DNA of 64,000 nt from Nocardia concava NBRC 100430 (GTDB taxonomy: Bacteria > Actinomycetota > Actinomycetes > Mycobacteriales > Mycobacteriaceae), in assembly GCF_000308815.1 (NCBI RefSeq), contig NZ_BAFX01000005.1, forward strand, positions 1 to 64,000, written 5' to 3'. Position numbers and translations under genes: made by a program. This document shows, piece after piece, positions 37,998 to 47,255 of this stretch (the stretch's first letter is position 1; the number at the start of each line of letters is the position of its first letter). The notes below the pieces were generated by a model that worked only from the letters and a program-made list of their open reading frames with translations, did no database searches and had not been told where the DNA came from.

Positions 37998-39098
37998 CTA
38001 CTCCGCGCCCGTCGCGCGGCGGGCCGCGGTCTGGAAGGCGGCGATGACCATGGCGACCGCGGGGCGCTTGTCGGCATGGGGCCGGGTGGCGAGGTCGTAG
38101 ACGCGGGCGGCGCGGACACCGGCCAGGCGGAGCATGACCAGGTCGGGGTGGCGGACGGCGTAGCGGGGCATGAGGGCGATGCCGTAGTTGCTGGCCACCA
38201 GGGCCTCGATGACGCTGAATTCGTTGAGCCGCTGGGCTATTCGGGGCTGGACGCCGGTGACCGTGGCGATCGAGCGCAGCACGTCGTCGACCGGGAACCC
38301 GGTGCGGACGCTGACCCAGGTCTCGTCGGAGAGCTCGGCGGGCACCACCGCACCCTGCCGGGCCAGGCGATGATCGGGAGCGACCACCACGTCGATCGGC
38401 TCGCGCATGAGAACCCGTGCGGACACCCGGGGGCCGCCCAGCGAGGGCGCCCGCTCATCGCGGTGGGTGAGGACCACGTCGTAATCGGCCAGCAAACGCG
38501 GCACCTCACCCGGTGGCACGTCCTCGTCGGCCGCCACCACCTCCACGCCGCTGTCCGCCAATTCGGCCAGCACATGTGGCAGCAGCAGGGTCGCCCCCGA
38601 CGGAAACAGGGCCACCCGCACCCGCCCACGCGGCGAGCCGCGATACTCGGCCATCTCCGTGACCGCGCGTTCCATGGCCTCGAGCACCTCATCGGCCCGG
38701 ACCACGAGCGCCCGTCCCGCGTCGGTCAACCGCACCCGCCGACCATCGGGCTCCAGGAGCGCGACGCCCGCTTCCTTGGCCAACACCTTCAACTGCTGCG
38801 ACACCGCCGACGGCGTCATCGACAGTGCTTCGGCCACAGCGGCAACCGTCCCGCGATCGGCCAATTCGCGCAGGACGCGCAGCCTTTCCAGCGACATGAG
38901 CGGCCCGGCCGGTGCCTCGGTCCGCTCGGCTCCGGTCGTTTTGGCCGCCACCACCCGCCGCGCCCGTGCCGGGGTGCTCGGCGGCGTGCCGGTCTCCGCG
39001 CGGGCGGGACCGCGCGACACATCCGGCGCGGATTCGCCGGGCGTGTCCCGGGTGACGCGGCGTGGAGGCGGGACCGAGCGGGGTGGATCTGCTTGCAC
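37998..39098 (-). CDS. LysR-family transcriptional regulator
   Basis: A typical LysR regulator lies at the end of this frame: the winged helix-turn-helix opens MSLERLRVLRELADRGTVAAVAEAL, followed by the effector-binding periplasmic-protein-like domain. With GTG 39098 as start the protein has 366 aa and a 67-residue Pro/Arg-rich N-terminal extension. With ATG 38897 it has the usual length of 299 aa. The GC-rich coding composition runs up to about 39100, then an AT-rich promoter region begins, which favours the long form; neither start has a clear ribosome-binding site. It is divergent from the EamA exporter gene and probably regulates it. Confidence 0.8.
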   Translation of the reverse strand: MQADPPRSVPPPRRVTRDTPGESAPDVSRGPARAETGTPPSTPARARRVVAAKTTGAERTEAPAGPLMSLERLRVLRELADRGTVAAVAEALSMTPSAVSQQLKVLAKEAGVALLEPDGRRVRLTDAGRALVVRADEVLEAMERAVTEMAEYRGSPRGRVRVALFPSGATLLLPHVLAELADSGVEVVAADEDVPPGEVPRLLADYDVVLTHRDERAPSLGGPRVSARVLMREPIDVVVAPDHRLARQGAVVPAELSDETWVSVRTGFPVDDVLRSIATVTGVQPRIAQRLNEFSVIEALVASNYGIALMPRYAVRHPDLVMLRLAGVRAARVYDLATRPHADKRPAVAMVIAAFQTAARRATGAE

Positions 39099-39173
39099 GG
39101 TTAAGTTGTACTACATCGTTGTTGCAGAATTATTCGATTGTTCTTACCTATTGGTGCCCGCAAGATTTTCGGC

Positions 39174-40124
39174 ATGACCAATCGCGATCGACTGCTCGGG
39201 CTCACGGTGGTGGTGCTGTGGGGCCTGAACTTTCTGGCCATTCATGTGGGGCTGGAGCACTTCCCGCCGTTCTTCTTCGCGGGGCTGCGGTTCGCCGTGA
39301 TCGCGATTCCGGTGCTGATCTTCGTGCCGCGGCCGCAGGTGCCGTGGAAGTGGCTGCTGCTGTACGGGGTCGGGTTCGGGATCCTGCAGTTCGCCTTTCT
39401 GTTCACGGCCATGCGGACCGGGATGCCAACCGGTCTGTCGTCGCTGGTGCTGCAGTCGTCCGCGCCGTTCACCGTGCTGCTGGGCGCGGTCTTCCTGCGG
39501 GAGCGGCTGCGCGGCATTCAGCTGGCGGGCATCGCGGTGGCCATGGCCGGTATGGCCGTGATCGGCTGGGACCGTTCGCATCACGCGGCGCTGTTGCCGC
39601 TGCTGCTGACCCTGCTCGGCGGATTGGGCTGGGCCTTCGGCAATATCGGATCCCGTTTGGCCGCCGCCGAATCCGAGAACGTCAACCCGCTGCACCTGAC
39701 CCTGTGGATGGCCGTGGTGCCGCCGATCCCCATGTTCACGCTGTCCGCGCTGACCGAGGGCCCTACCACCGGCTGGAACGATCTGCTGGACTCGTTCTCG
39801 CCGAGCGGCTGGCCCGCCTTCGCCGCCCTGGCCTACATCGTCCTGCTGGGCACCATCGCCGGCTCGGGCCTGTGGACCTATCTGATGAGCCGCTATCCGG
39901 CGAGCACGGTGGCCCCGCTGTCGCTCGCGGTGCCGGTGGTCGGCATCGCGGCCTCCTGGGCCTTCCTGAACGAGACTCCGTCGGCATTGGCCCTGGTCGG
40001 AGCCGTGATCGTGATCGTCGGAGCGTTCACCGCGACCTCGGCCGGCCGGAAAGCCCCAAAATTCCGGGGCATCAGTCTGAAAATTTCCACCCCAACGGAC
40101 CATCTGTCTGCGACAGCTCCTTAG
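39174..40124 (+). CDS. EamA/DMT-superfamily transporter
   Basis: The protein has 316 aa with ten predicted hydrophobic segments in two EamA repeats (MTNRDRLLGLTVVVLWGLNF in the first, LWMAVVPPIPMFTLSAL in the second). The family exports amino acids and small metabolites. It is transcribed away from the LysR regulator, a classic exporter-regulator pair. ATG 39174 lies after an AT-rich intergenic region. The next gene starts 30 nt after its stop, so partial co-transcription is possible. Confidence 0.85.
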   Translation: MTNRDRLLGLTVVVLWGLNFLAIHVGLEHFPPFFFAGLRFAVIAIPVLIFVPRPQVPWKWLLLYGVGFGILQFAFLFTAMRTGMPTGLSSLVLQSSAPFTVLLGAVFLRERLRGIQLAGIAVAMAGMAVIGWDRSHHAALLPLLLTLLGGLGWAFGNIGSRLAAAESENVNPLHLTLWMAVVPPIPMFTLSALTEGPTTGWNDLLDSFSPSGWPAFAALAYIVLLGTIAGSGLWTYLMSRYPASTVAPLSLAVPVVGIAASWAFLNETPSALALVGAVIVIVGAFTATSAGRKAPKFRGISLKISTPTDHLSATAP

Positions 40125-40127
40125 GAT

Positions 40128-40146
40128 CCTCCCCAGGCGTGGGAGG
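40128..40146 (+). promoter_or_regulatory. Hairpin covering the ribosome-binding site of the next gene
   Basis: CCTCCC (40128-40133) can pair with GGGAGG (40141-40146), which is the ribosome-binding site of the gene starting at 40155. The 7-nt loop makes a short local stem that may dampen translation. Confidence 0.35.
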
Positions 40147-40154
40147 TAACGGGT

Positions 40155-41921
40155 ATGGCAGGACAGCGTTTGTCCGTCACGCGGCGGACAGTGCTGCGTG
40201 GAGCGATAGCGGCCGGGGCGATGGCGGGGACGGTGGCGGCGGGGGCCGCGCGACCGACCTCCGCCCGAGCCGAGACCGGGCGTCGGGTGGCGGTGCTGGG
40301 CGGCGGGGTCGCGGGTCTGACCGCCGCCCACGAACTGGCCGAACGCGGCTTCGAGGTGACCGTCTACGAGCGGCGGGCCCTCGGCGGCAAGGCGCGCAGC
40401 ATCGCGGTGCCGGGCAGCGGCAAGGACGGGCGGCCGGAACTGTGGGGTGAGCACGGATTCCGTTTCTTCCCCGGCTTCTACCGCCACATTCCCGACACCA
40501 TGCGGCGAATCCCGTTCGCGGGCAATGCCAACGGTGTGTGGGACAACCTGGTCGCCGCCCCGGAAGCCCGGTTCTCCCGCACCGACGCCGACGACACCCT
40601 CATTCCCATGGGCAAGTTCGGCAAGATCTGGTCCACCCCGGCCGACTTCCGGGAGACGGTCGGCTCGGCCATCGCGACCTCGACCAGCATGGGCACCGCG
40701 GACGCCCTCTATTTCGCCAATCGCCTGCTGGTCTTCAACACCAGCTGCGACGCCCGCCGCTACGGCCAGTGGGACCAGGTCTCCTGGCGCGACTACGTGG
40801 GTGCGGGCAAGCGCTCCAACGAATTTCGCATGCTGCTCTCGCGGACGCTGACCACCCTGCTGGTGGCCGCGAAGGAGGACAAGGCCAGCACCCTCACCAT
40901 CGGCACCATGGGCGAGCAGTTCCTGGGCAACCCGCTCGAGGTCGCCAATGACGGTGCGCTGGACCGGCTCCTGAACGGGGCCACCAACGAGGCGTGGATC
41001 GACCCCTGGGTGAACCGGCTCCGGGAACTGGGAGTCACCTTCGTCAATGCCGAGGTGCGCGGCCTGGATGTCGACGGTGCGCGGATCTCCGGTGCGCGCG
41101 TGGTCGATTCGTCCGGATCGGCCCAGACGGTCATCGCCGACCATTACGTGAGCGCGATGCCGGTGGAGGTGGCCCGCGCCCTGTGGACACCCGAAATCCT
41201 CTCGCTGCGACCGGAATTGGCGGGCATGAGCCAGCTGACCGTGGACTGGATGACCGGCATCCAGTTCTTCCTGCGCCGCCGCACCGATATCGCGCGCGGC
41301 CACGTCGCCTACGTGGATTCGCCGTGGTCGCTGACCTCCATCTCCCAGGGCCAGTTCTGGAACCGCACGCCGGTCACCGGCCTGGGCGACGGCACCGTGG
41401 AGGACTGCCTGTCGGTAGACATCTCCGACTGGAACACGCCCGGCATGTTGTACGGCAAGACGGCCAAGGAGTGCACGCACGAGGAGATCGCCCGCGAGGT
41501 GTGGGCGCAGCTGAAGGCCCATTTGAACGATCGGGCCGACCTGCTGCGCGACGAGGATCTGCACTCCTGGTTCCTGGACACCGGGATCGCCTGGGATGCC
41601 GCGCAGAAACGCAATGTCAATGCCGATCCGCTGCTGATCAATACGGCCGGATCCTGGGCGCTGCGCCCGGAATCGCACAGCGCCACGCTCGGAAACCTGT
41701 TCCTGGCGGGCGATTACGTACGCACCAACGTGGACCTCGCCACCATGGAGGGTGCGTCCGAGGCGGCCCGCACGGCCGTGAACAAGATCCTCGACGTCTC
41801 CGGGTCGGATGCCCCGCGCTGCAAGCTGTTCACGCTCTACCGCTCCGAGGCGCTGGAACCGTTCCGGCAGCTGGACATCGCTCGCTTCACGGCGGGCCAG
41901 CCGAATATGTTCGACGCCTAG
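40155..41921 (+). CDS. Tat-exported FAD-dependent amine-oxidase-like oxidoreductase
   Basis: The protein has 588 aa. A Tat signal (RRTVLRGAIAAGAMAGTVAAG) with the twin arginine near residue 10 is followed after processing by an FAD dinucleotide motif VAVLGGGVAGLTAAHELAERG and the amine-oxidase segment YERRALGGKARS, with GEHGFRFFPGFYRHIPDTM nearby. The C-terminus has LFLAGDYVRTNVDLATMEGASEAA, a GD-box-like FAD-binding motif. These features place it among the phytoene-desaturase/hydroxysqualene-dehydroxylase-like flavoenzymes. An exported cofactor-loaded enzyme of this type is uncommon. Substrate unknown. Confidence 0.8.
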   Translation: MAGQRLSVTRRTVLRGAIAAGAMAGTVAAGAARPTSARAETGRRVAVLGGGVAGLTAAHELAERGFEVTVYERRALGGKARSIAVPGSGKDGRPELWGEHGFRFFPGFYRHIPDTMRRIPFAGNANGVWDNLVAAPEARFSRTDADDTLIPMGKFGKIWSTPADFRETVGSAIATSTSMGTADALYFANRLLVFNTSCDARRYGQWDQVSWRDYVGAGKRSNEFRMLLSRTLTTLLVAAKEDKASTLTIGTMGEQFLGNPLEVANDGALDRLLNGATNEAWIDPWVNRLRELGVTFVNAEVRGLDVDGARISGARVVDSSGSAQTVIADHYVSAMPVEVARALWTPEILSLRPELAGMSQLTVDWMTGIQFFLRRRTDIARGHVAYVDSPWSLTSISQGQFWNRTPVTGLGDGTVEDCLSVDISDWNTPGMLYGKTAKECTHEEIAREVWAQLKAHLNDRADLLRDEDLHSWFLDTGIAWDAAQKRNVNADPLLINTAGSWALRPESHSATLGNLFLAGDYVRTNVDLATMEGASEAARTAVNKILDVSGSDAPRCKLFTLYRSEALEPFRQLDIARFTAGQPNMFDA

Positions 41922-41985
41922 GGAATTTCTCACACCACGGGAAAATCGCTGGTGCGCACGGGTGCCGGGCGCGTTGAATCGAATC

Positions 41986-42606
41986 ATGAGCGAGATCACC
42001 GACCCGGCCGAACTGCGTGAACTCCTGGGGGAGGTGAACCCGCGCGCCGTCTCCAAGGAGCGCGTCGCGCTGCACGCGCGGGACAAGCAGTGGATCGCGA
42101 ATTCGCCGTTCGTGGTGCTGTCCACCAGTGACGCCGAGGGGAATTGCGACGCCTCCCCGAAGGGCGATCCGGCGGGTTTCGTGAAGGTGCTCGACGACCA
42201 CACCATCGTGATTCCCGAGCGCCCGGGCAACCGCCGCGCCGACGGCTACCTGAACATCCTGTCCAATCCCCATGTGGGCGTGCTGTTCCTGATCCCCACC
42301 CGCGGCGAGACGCTGCGCGTGAACGGCCGTGCCCGGCTGGTCCGCGACGCACCGTATTTCGACGACATGGTGGTCAAGGGCCATCGCCCGATCCTGGCCA
42401 TCGAGATCGCCATCGAGCAGATCTTCTTCCACTGCGCCAAGGCCATGCTGCGCAGCAATCTGTGGAAGCCGGAGAAGTGGGCCGAGGTCGATATGCCCTC
42501 GCACGCGACCATGGTCAAGGAACTGCAGCCGGCGACCCCGGAAACCGTGGAGCAGCTGGAGGATTACTACGCCAATCATTACGAGGAGCTGCTCTACAAG
42601 AGCTGA
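41986..42606 (+). CDS. PPOX-class (pyridoxamine-phosphate-oxidase-like) FMN protein
   Basis: The protein has 206 aa with the split-barrel flavin fold. Signature stretches are SPFVVLSTSDAEGNCDASPKGDPAGFVKVLDD and RPGNRRADGYLNILSNPHVGVLFLIPTRGETLRVNGRARLV, typical of the DR_2398-like PPOX family. The role is uncharacterised; members bind FMN, F420 or haem. ATG 41986 is the conserved start. It stands alone between the flavin oxidoreductase and murT. Confidence 0.85.
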   Translation: MSEITDPAELRELLGEVNPRAVSKERVALHARDKQWIANSPFVVLSTSDAEGNCDASPKGDPAGFVKVLDDHTIVIPERPGNRRADGYLNILSNPHVGVLFLIPTRGETLRVNGRARLVRDAPYFDDMVVKGHRPILAIEIAIEQIFFHCAKAMLRSNLWKPEKWAEVDMPSHATMVKELQPATPETVEQLEDYYANHYEELLYKS

Positions 42607-42679
42607 CCGCGGTGTAGTTCACATCACCGGCCTCGATACCGCCCGCGCATCGCTCCCGCCGTCCCCATAAACTCGCGTC

Positions 42680-43921
42680 GTGGCAGACATCTCGATGCGC
42701 GGACAGCTGGCGCTGCGGGCGGCGACGGCCGCCTCGTGGGCCTCCCGGCGGGCCGGGCGCGGCAACGGCTCCATGATCGGCGGGCTGATCGCGCTGAAGA
42801 TCGATCCCTCGCTGATGACGCAGCTGGGTCGCGGTAAGCGCACGGTGCTGATCACCGGCACCAACGGCAAGTCGACCACCACGCGCATGACCACCGCGGC
42901 GCTACAGACTATCGGCCGGGTCGCCACCCAGGCCGACGGCGCGAACATGGACGCGGGCATCGTGGCCGCGCTCACCGCGCACCGCACCGCGCCCCTGGCG
43001 GCCATCGAGGTGGACGAACTGCACCTGCCGCATGTGGCCGACGCGCTGAACCCGTCGGTCGTGGTGTTGCTGAACCTTTCCCGTGACCAGCTCGATCGGG
43101 TCGGCGAGATCAATATGATCGAGCGCCGCCTGCGTGAGGGCATGGCCCGGCATCCCGCCGCCGTGCTCATCGCCAACTGCGATGACGTGCTGGTCACCTC
43201 CATCGCCTACGACCACCCGAACGTGGTGTGGGTGTCGGCCGGCAGCGGCTGGTCGGTGGACGCCACCAGCTGCCCGCGCAGCGGCGAGCCCATCGTGTGG
43301 GAGGGCGAGCACTGGTACAGCACCGGCGCGGACTTCAAGCGTCCCGAGCCGCAGTGGCGGGTCGACGAGCAGGGCCTGCACAGTCCCGACGGGCTGGAAA
43401 TCCCGCTCTCCCTTGCCCTTCCGGGCCGGGCGAACCGTGGCAACGCCGCCCAGGCGGTGGCGGCCGCTGTCGCGCTGGGCGCGGATCCGGTCAAGGCCGC
43501 CGCTGCCACCGGCACCGTCCGCGAGATCGCGGGCCGCTACCGCAGCATCGACGTGGACGGCCGCAGCACCCGCATGCTGCTGGCCAAGAACCCGGCCGGC
43601 TGGCAGGAGGCCCTGTCCATGATCGACCCGGCCGCAACGGGTCTGGTGATCGCGGTCAACGGCCAGGTGCCCGACGGCGAGGACCTGTCCTGGCTGTGGG
43701 ATGTGCGCTTCGAGCACTTCGAGGGCACCCAGGTGGTGGCCGCGGGCGAGCGGGCCACCGATCTCGCGGTGCGGCTGACCTACGCTGGAGTCGAGCACAT
43801 CACCGTCGCGGATCCCTTGCGCGCCATCGCGTCCTGCCCGCCCGGCCGCGTCGAGGTGCTGGCCAACTACACCGCGTTCCGCGACCTGAACCGCGATCTG
43901 GAGGCGGGAACCAAAGCATGA
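42680..43921 (+). CDS. murT: Lipid II isoglutaminyl synthase, ligase subunit MurT
   Basis: The protein has 413 aa. The Mur-ligase ATP-binding loop is ITGTNGKSTTTRM (about 58-70), and the C-terminal DUF1727 domain is present. With GatD it amidates the D-glutamate of lipid II to D-isoglutamine in the cytoplasm. The zinc-ribbon insert normally has two CxxC pairs; here the positions read C198, S201, S214 and A217, so three of four cysteines are replaced. GTG 42680 is the start. It overlaps gatD by 4 nt (ATGA), as the complex requires equal amounts. Confidence 0.92.
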   Translation: MADISMRGQLALRAATAASWASRRAGRGNGSMIGGLIALKIDPSLMTQLGRGKRTVLITGTNGKSTTTRMTTAALQTIGRVATQADGANMDAGIVAALTAHRTAPLAAIEVDELHLPHVADALNPSVVVLLNLSRDQLDRVGEINMIERRLREGMARHPAAVLIANCDDVLVTSIAYDHPNVVWVSAGSGWSVDATSCPRSGEPIVWEGEHWYSTGADFKRPEPQWRVDEQGLHSPDGLEIPLSLALPGRANRGNAAQAVAAAVALGADPVKAAAATGTVREIAGRYRSIDVDGRSTRMLLAKNPAGWQEALSMIDPAATGLVIAVNGQVPDGEDLSWLWDVRFEHFEGTQVVAAGERATDLAVRLTYAGVEHITVADPLRAIASCPPGRVEVLANYTAFRDLNRDLEAGTKA

Positions 43922-44628
43922 GCGATTCGACCGTCCGCATCGGCCTCGTCCTGCCCGACGTGATGGGCACCTACGGCGACGGCGGCAATGCCGTGGTGCT
44001 GCGCCAGCGCGCCCGCATGCGCGGCTACGACGCCGAGATCATCGAAATCCCGCTCACCGAGCCGGTTCCCAACTCGCTCGACGTCTACACCCTGGGCGGC
44101 GCGGAGGACAGCGCCCAGCGCCTGGCCACCCGCCACCTGCAGCGCTACCCGGGCCTGCAGGAGGCCGCCGGGCGCGGCGCGCCGGTGCTCGCCATCTGCG
44201 CGGCCATCCAGGTGCTCGGCCACTGGTACGAGACCTCCTCGGGCGAACGGGTCGACGGCGTCGGTCTTTTCGACGTCACCACCTCCCCGCAGGACAAGCG
44301 CGCCATCGGCGAGGTCGCCACCCAGCCGCTGATCCCGGGTCTGGCCCAGCCCCTCACGGGCTTCGAGAACCACCGTGGCGGAACCAAACTCGGTGGTGAC
44401 GCCAAGCCGTTGGGACGGGTCACCAAGGGCGTCGGCAACGGTGTGGGCGACGGCCTCGAGGGCGTCGTGCAGGGTTCGGTGCTCGGCACCTACATGCACG
44501 GCCCGGCCCTGGCCCGCAATCCCGAGCTCGCCGACTACCTGCTGAGCCGGGCCCTGGGCGTGGATTCGCTTCCGCCGCTGGATCTCCCGGAGGTCGACCG
44601 GTTGCGCCGGGAGCGCCTGCGGGCCTGA
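43918..44628 (+). CDS. gatD: Lipid II isoglutaminyl synthase, glutamine amidotransferase subunit GatD
   Basis: The class I glutamine amidotransferase of the CobB/CobQ type has 236 aa. The nucleophile is C94 in LAICAAIQVLG, and the catalytic histidine is H194 in TYMHGPALARN. It releases ammonia from glutamine and passes it to MurT for amidation of lipid II. ATG 43918 overlaps the murT stop. The pair lies near leuA and recR in mycobacteria too (Rv3712-Rv3713), which supports the synteny. Confidence 0.93.
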   Translation: MSDSTVRIGLVLPDVMGTYGDGGNAVVLRQRARMRGYDAEIIEIPLTEPVPNSLDVYTLGGAEDSAQRLATRHLQRYPGLQEAAGRGAPVLAICAAIQVLGHWYETSSGERVDGVGLFDVTTSPQDKRAIGEVATQPLIPGLAQPLTGFENHRGGTKLGGDAKPLGRVTKGVGNGVGDGLEGVVQGSVLGTYMHGPALARNPELADYLLSRALGVDSLPPLDLPEVDRLRRERLRA

Positions 44629-44727
44629 GCGGATTGCCCATATCGGTCAGAGGTGACCGCCGATCGTTGTGATAGTTCCCGAACCTGTTGAGGCGGTGAT
44701 CAACGGCCGGTAATCTCGCGCGCGGCC

Positions 44728-46380
44728 ATGCGAACAGAGGGAGGTGGCCGGTTGCGTAGACGCGCCGTGCTCAAGGCTGCCGGGATGGCGGCCCTGCTGG
44801 CGGGCGCCGGGACGGGTGCCGCCACGCGCGGCGCCGGTACGGCGTCGGCCAATCCGCTGTGGAACGCGCTGTTCCAGGCCTGGGTGCCGGAAATCTTCGC
44901 GCCGCTACCGGATCCGCCCGAACACAGCGAGGCCATCGTCATCGGCTCCGGTTTCGGCGCCGCGGTGACCGCGCTGCGCTTGGCCGAGGCGGGCGTGCAG
45001 AACTCGGTGCTGGAGCGCGGCTCACGCTGGCCCAACGATCCTTGGCGCGAGATCTTCACCGGCGACGATCTGCCCGACGGCCGCGGCTTCTGGCATCGCA
45101 CCAGCTTCACCGGCGTCACCCGGGTGCCCATGCCGTTCGCGGATTTCGGCGGCGTACTCGACGTCACCGAATACCCGGGCATCGACGTGTGGCGGGCCGC
45201 GGCGGTCGGCGGCGGGTCGATCGTGTTCACCGGCGCCATGGTCGCGCCGCCGAAGCACCTGTTCGATCAGGTCTTCCGGGGCGTGGTGAGCTACGACGAA
45301 CTGGATTCGGTCTATTACCCGCGGGTCCGGCAGATGCTGCGGCTGTCCGCCATGCCGCAGGACGTCTACGACTCCGCGCCCTTCGCCCACTCCCGGATGT
45401 GGGATCAGCAGGTGCGGGCCGCGGGATATGAACCGCAGGCCAATGATTCGATCTTCAACTGGGATGTGGTGCGCTCCGAACTGGCGGGCGGCAGCCGCGC
45501 GTCGGCGACCGCGGCGCGCAGCAATCTCGGAAACTCCAACGGCGCCAAGTTCGATCTGAACCAGAACTATCTGCGCTACGCCGAGGGCACCGGCAAGTCG
45601 GCCATCTTCCCGGGCCATCGGGTCGACTCCATCGGCCAGGACGGCTCCGGCAAGTACGTGGTCTCGGTGACCAAGCTGTCGCCCACCGGCCAGGTACTCG
45701 GCACCCGCACCCTCACCTGCGATCGCCTGTTCCTGGGCGCGGGCTCGGTCGGCACCTCCGAACTGCTGGTGCGCGCGCAGGCCACCGGCGCCCTGCCCAA
45801 TCTCAACGAGCACGTGGGCGACGGCTGGGGCACCAATGGCGATGTGGTGCTGGCCCGTAGCTTCACCGCCCCGGGCGCGGCCGGCGGCGGCGTGCCCAGC
45901 GCCAGCCGCATCCTCGACGAGTCGGGCATGCCGCTGCACCTCGAAAACTGGTATGTCCCGGGCATTCCGGTGGATACCGGCGCGATCGCCTCGCTGGGCA
46001 TCGTGCTGGATCCGACCCGCGCCCGCTTCGGCTACGACCGCGGCCGCAATGCCGTCGGGCTGAGCTGGCCGCGGGAGGCGCAGGATCGGGTGGTGGCCGC
46101 GTGCCGCGCGGTCGATCACAAGGTGGCGCAGGCGGGCGGCTCGATGGTCGACTACACGCCGATCGGCTATGACGCGCAAGGCTTCTTCACCGCGCATCCG
46201 CTGGGCGGCGCGGTGCTGGGGCAGGCCACCGACGGCTACGGGCGAGTGCACGGGCATCCGGGGCTCTACGTCATGGACGGCGCGGCCATTCCGGGCAGCA
46301 CGGCGACGGTGAACCCGTCGCTCACCATTACCGCCGTGGCCGAACGCAATATCGAGGCGATCATCCGCGCCGGTAAGTAA
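44728..46380 (+). CDS. Tat-exported cholesterol-oxidase-like GMC oxidoreductase
   Basis: The protein has 550 aa. The N-terminus RLRRRAVLKAAGMAALLAGAG is a Tat signal. The FAD motif is AIVIGSGFGAAVTALRLAEAG, with WRAAAVGGGSIVFTGAMV as in class I cholesterol oxidases. The C-terminus AHPLGGAVLGQATDGYGRVHG and GAAIPGSTATVNPSLTI carries the active-site histidine/asparagine region. Secreted cholesterol oxidase oxidises and isomerises 3-beta-hydroxysterols with O2. Closely related GMC enzymes with other alcohol substrates cannot be excluded. It is monocistronic as far as seen. Confidence 0.85.
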   Translation: MRTEGGGRLRRRAVLKAAGMAALLAGAGTGAATRGAGTASANPLWNALFQAWVPEIFAPLPDPPEHSEAIVIGSGFGAAVTALRLAEAGVQNSVLERGSRWPNDPWREIFTGDDLPDGRGFWHRTSFTGVTRVPMPFADFGGVLDVTEYPGIDVWRAAAVGGGSIVFTGAMVAPPKHLFDQVFRGVVSYDELDSVYYPRVRQMLRLSAMPQDVYDSAPFAHSRMWDQQVRAAGYEPQANDSIFNWDVVRSELAGGSRASATAARSNLGNSNGAKFDLNQNYLRYAEGTGKSAIFPGHRVDSIGQDGSGKYVVSVTKLSPTGQVLGTRTLTCDRLFLGAGSVGTSELLVRAQATGALPNLNEHVGDGWGTNGDVVLARSFTAPGAAGGGVPSASRILDESGMPLHLENWYVPGIPVDTGAIASLGIVLDPTRARFGYDRGRNAVGLSWPREAQDRVVAACRAVDHKVAQAGGSMVDYTPIGYDAQGFFTAHPLGGAVLGQATDGYGRVHGHPGLYVMDGAAIPGSTATVNPSLTITAVAERNIEAIIRAGK

Positions 46381-46455
46381 CGCGCACCGCGGACCCCTTC
46401 CCGGTCATTTGCGCCGACTACGCTGGCGGGACCGTTCGATGAGGAAGGGGACGTC

Positions 46456-47238
46456 GTGATCGAGGCCGACGCACCGGAGGCGGAGGAGTTCCCCCACAAG
46501 CCGCCGGTCCTGTGGATGGACTTCGTCATGCTCGCCCTCGCGGTGGTGTCCGTCGCGCTGGTCGTCTGGGTGACGTTCTTCCCGGTCGCGGACCAGACCT
46601 ACCGGGCCATCCGGATCCTCGACTACAGCATCTGCGCGGTGTTCCTGGCCGAATTCCTGTGGCGCTGGCGGCGGGAGGGCTGGAACTGGACCTTCCCCTT
46701 CATCTACTGGTACGAGGTCCTGGGCATGATCCCGGTGACCAGCCCGTTCTTCCGCGGTTTCCGGCTGCTGCGGATCGTGGTGATCGCGGTGCGGCTGGGG
46801 CGCGTGGCCGACCGCGCGTTCGGCGACCGGATCACCGCGGCCGTCGTGAACCGTTCGGTGGGCGCGATCGTCGACGCGATCAAGCGCCCGGTGACCGTGG
46901 CGGTGCTCGAGGAGGTCGCCGAGGTGTTGCGCACGGGACAGTACACCCGCAATATCGCCAGCGCGCTGGAGGAGAACCGCTCCGAGATCGACCAGATGAT
47001 CCTCGAAATCATCCGGCAGGACCCGCAATTGGGCCGGGTGCGCTATGTCCCGTTCCACGAGGACATCATTCGCGGCATCGCCGACGCCAGCTTCCGCGTG
47101 GTTTTCCAGGTGCTGGCCGATCCGCGCACCGACGAACTGGTGGCGGATGCGCTGCGCGAGAACATCAATCAGATCCGCGAGGCCGTGCACGCGGGGGAGC
47201 GGGTGGCCGAGTCGGTCGACCACCGGCCCCGCTTCTGA
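46456..47238 (+). CDS. Voltage-sensor-like ion transporter family membrane protein
   Basis: The protein has 260 aa. Four hydrophobic segments (about 20-42, 50-68, 74-92, 95-112) are followed by a long soluble C-terminal domain. The fourth carries spaced arginines (FRGFRLLRIVVIAVRLGRVADR), like the S4 of voltage sensors. No pore loop with a selectivity motif is seen, so it may be a sensor without a pore or a proton-channel-like protein. GTG 46456 is the start, with GAGGAAGGGG upstream. It converges on ltrA with a 17-nt gap. Confidence 0.75.
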   Translation: MIEADAPEAEEFPHKPPVLWMDFVMLALAVVSVALVVWVTFFPVADQTYRAIRILDYSICAVFLAEFLWRWRREGWNWTFPFIYWYEVLGMIPVTSPFFRGFRLLRIVVIAVRLGRVADRAFGDRITAAVVNRSVGAIVDAIKRPVTVAVLEEVAEVLRTGQYTRNIASALEENRSEIDQMILEIIRQDPQLGRVRYVPFHEDIIRGIADASFRVVFQVLADPRTDELVADALRENINQIREAVHAGERVAESVDHRPRF

Positions 47239-47255
47239 GCCCTCGCTACGACCCC

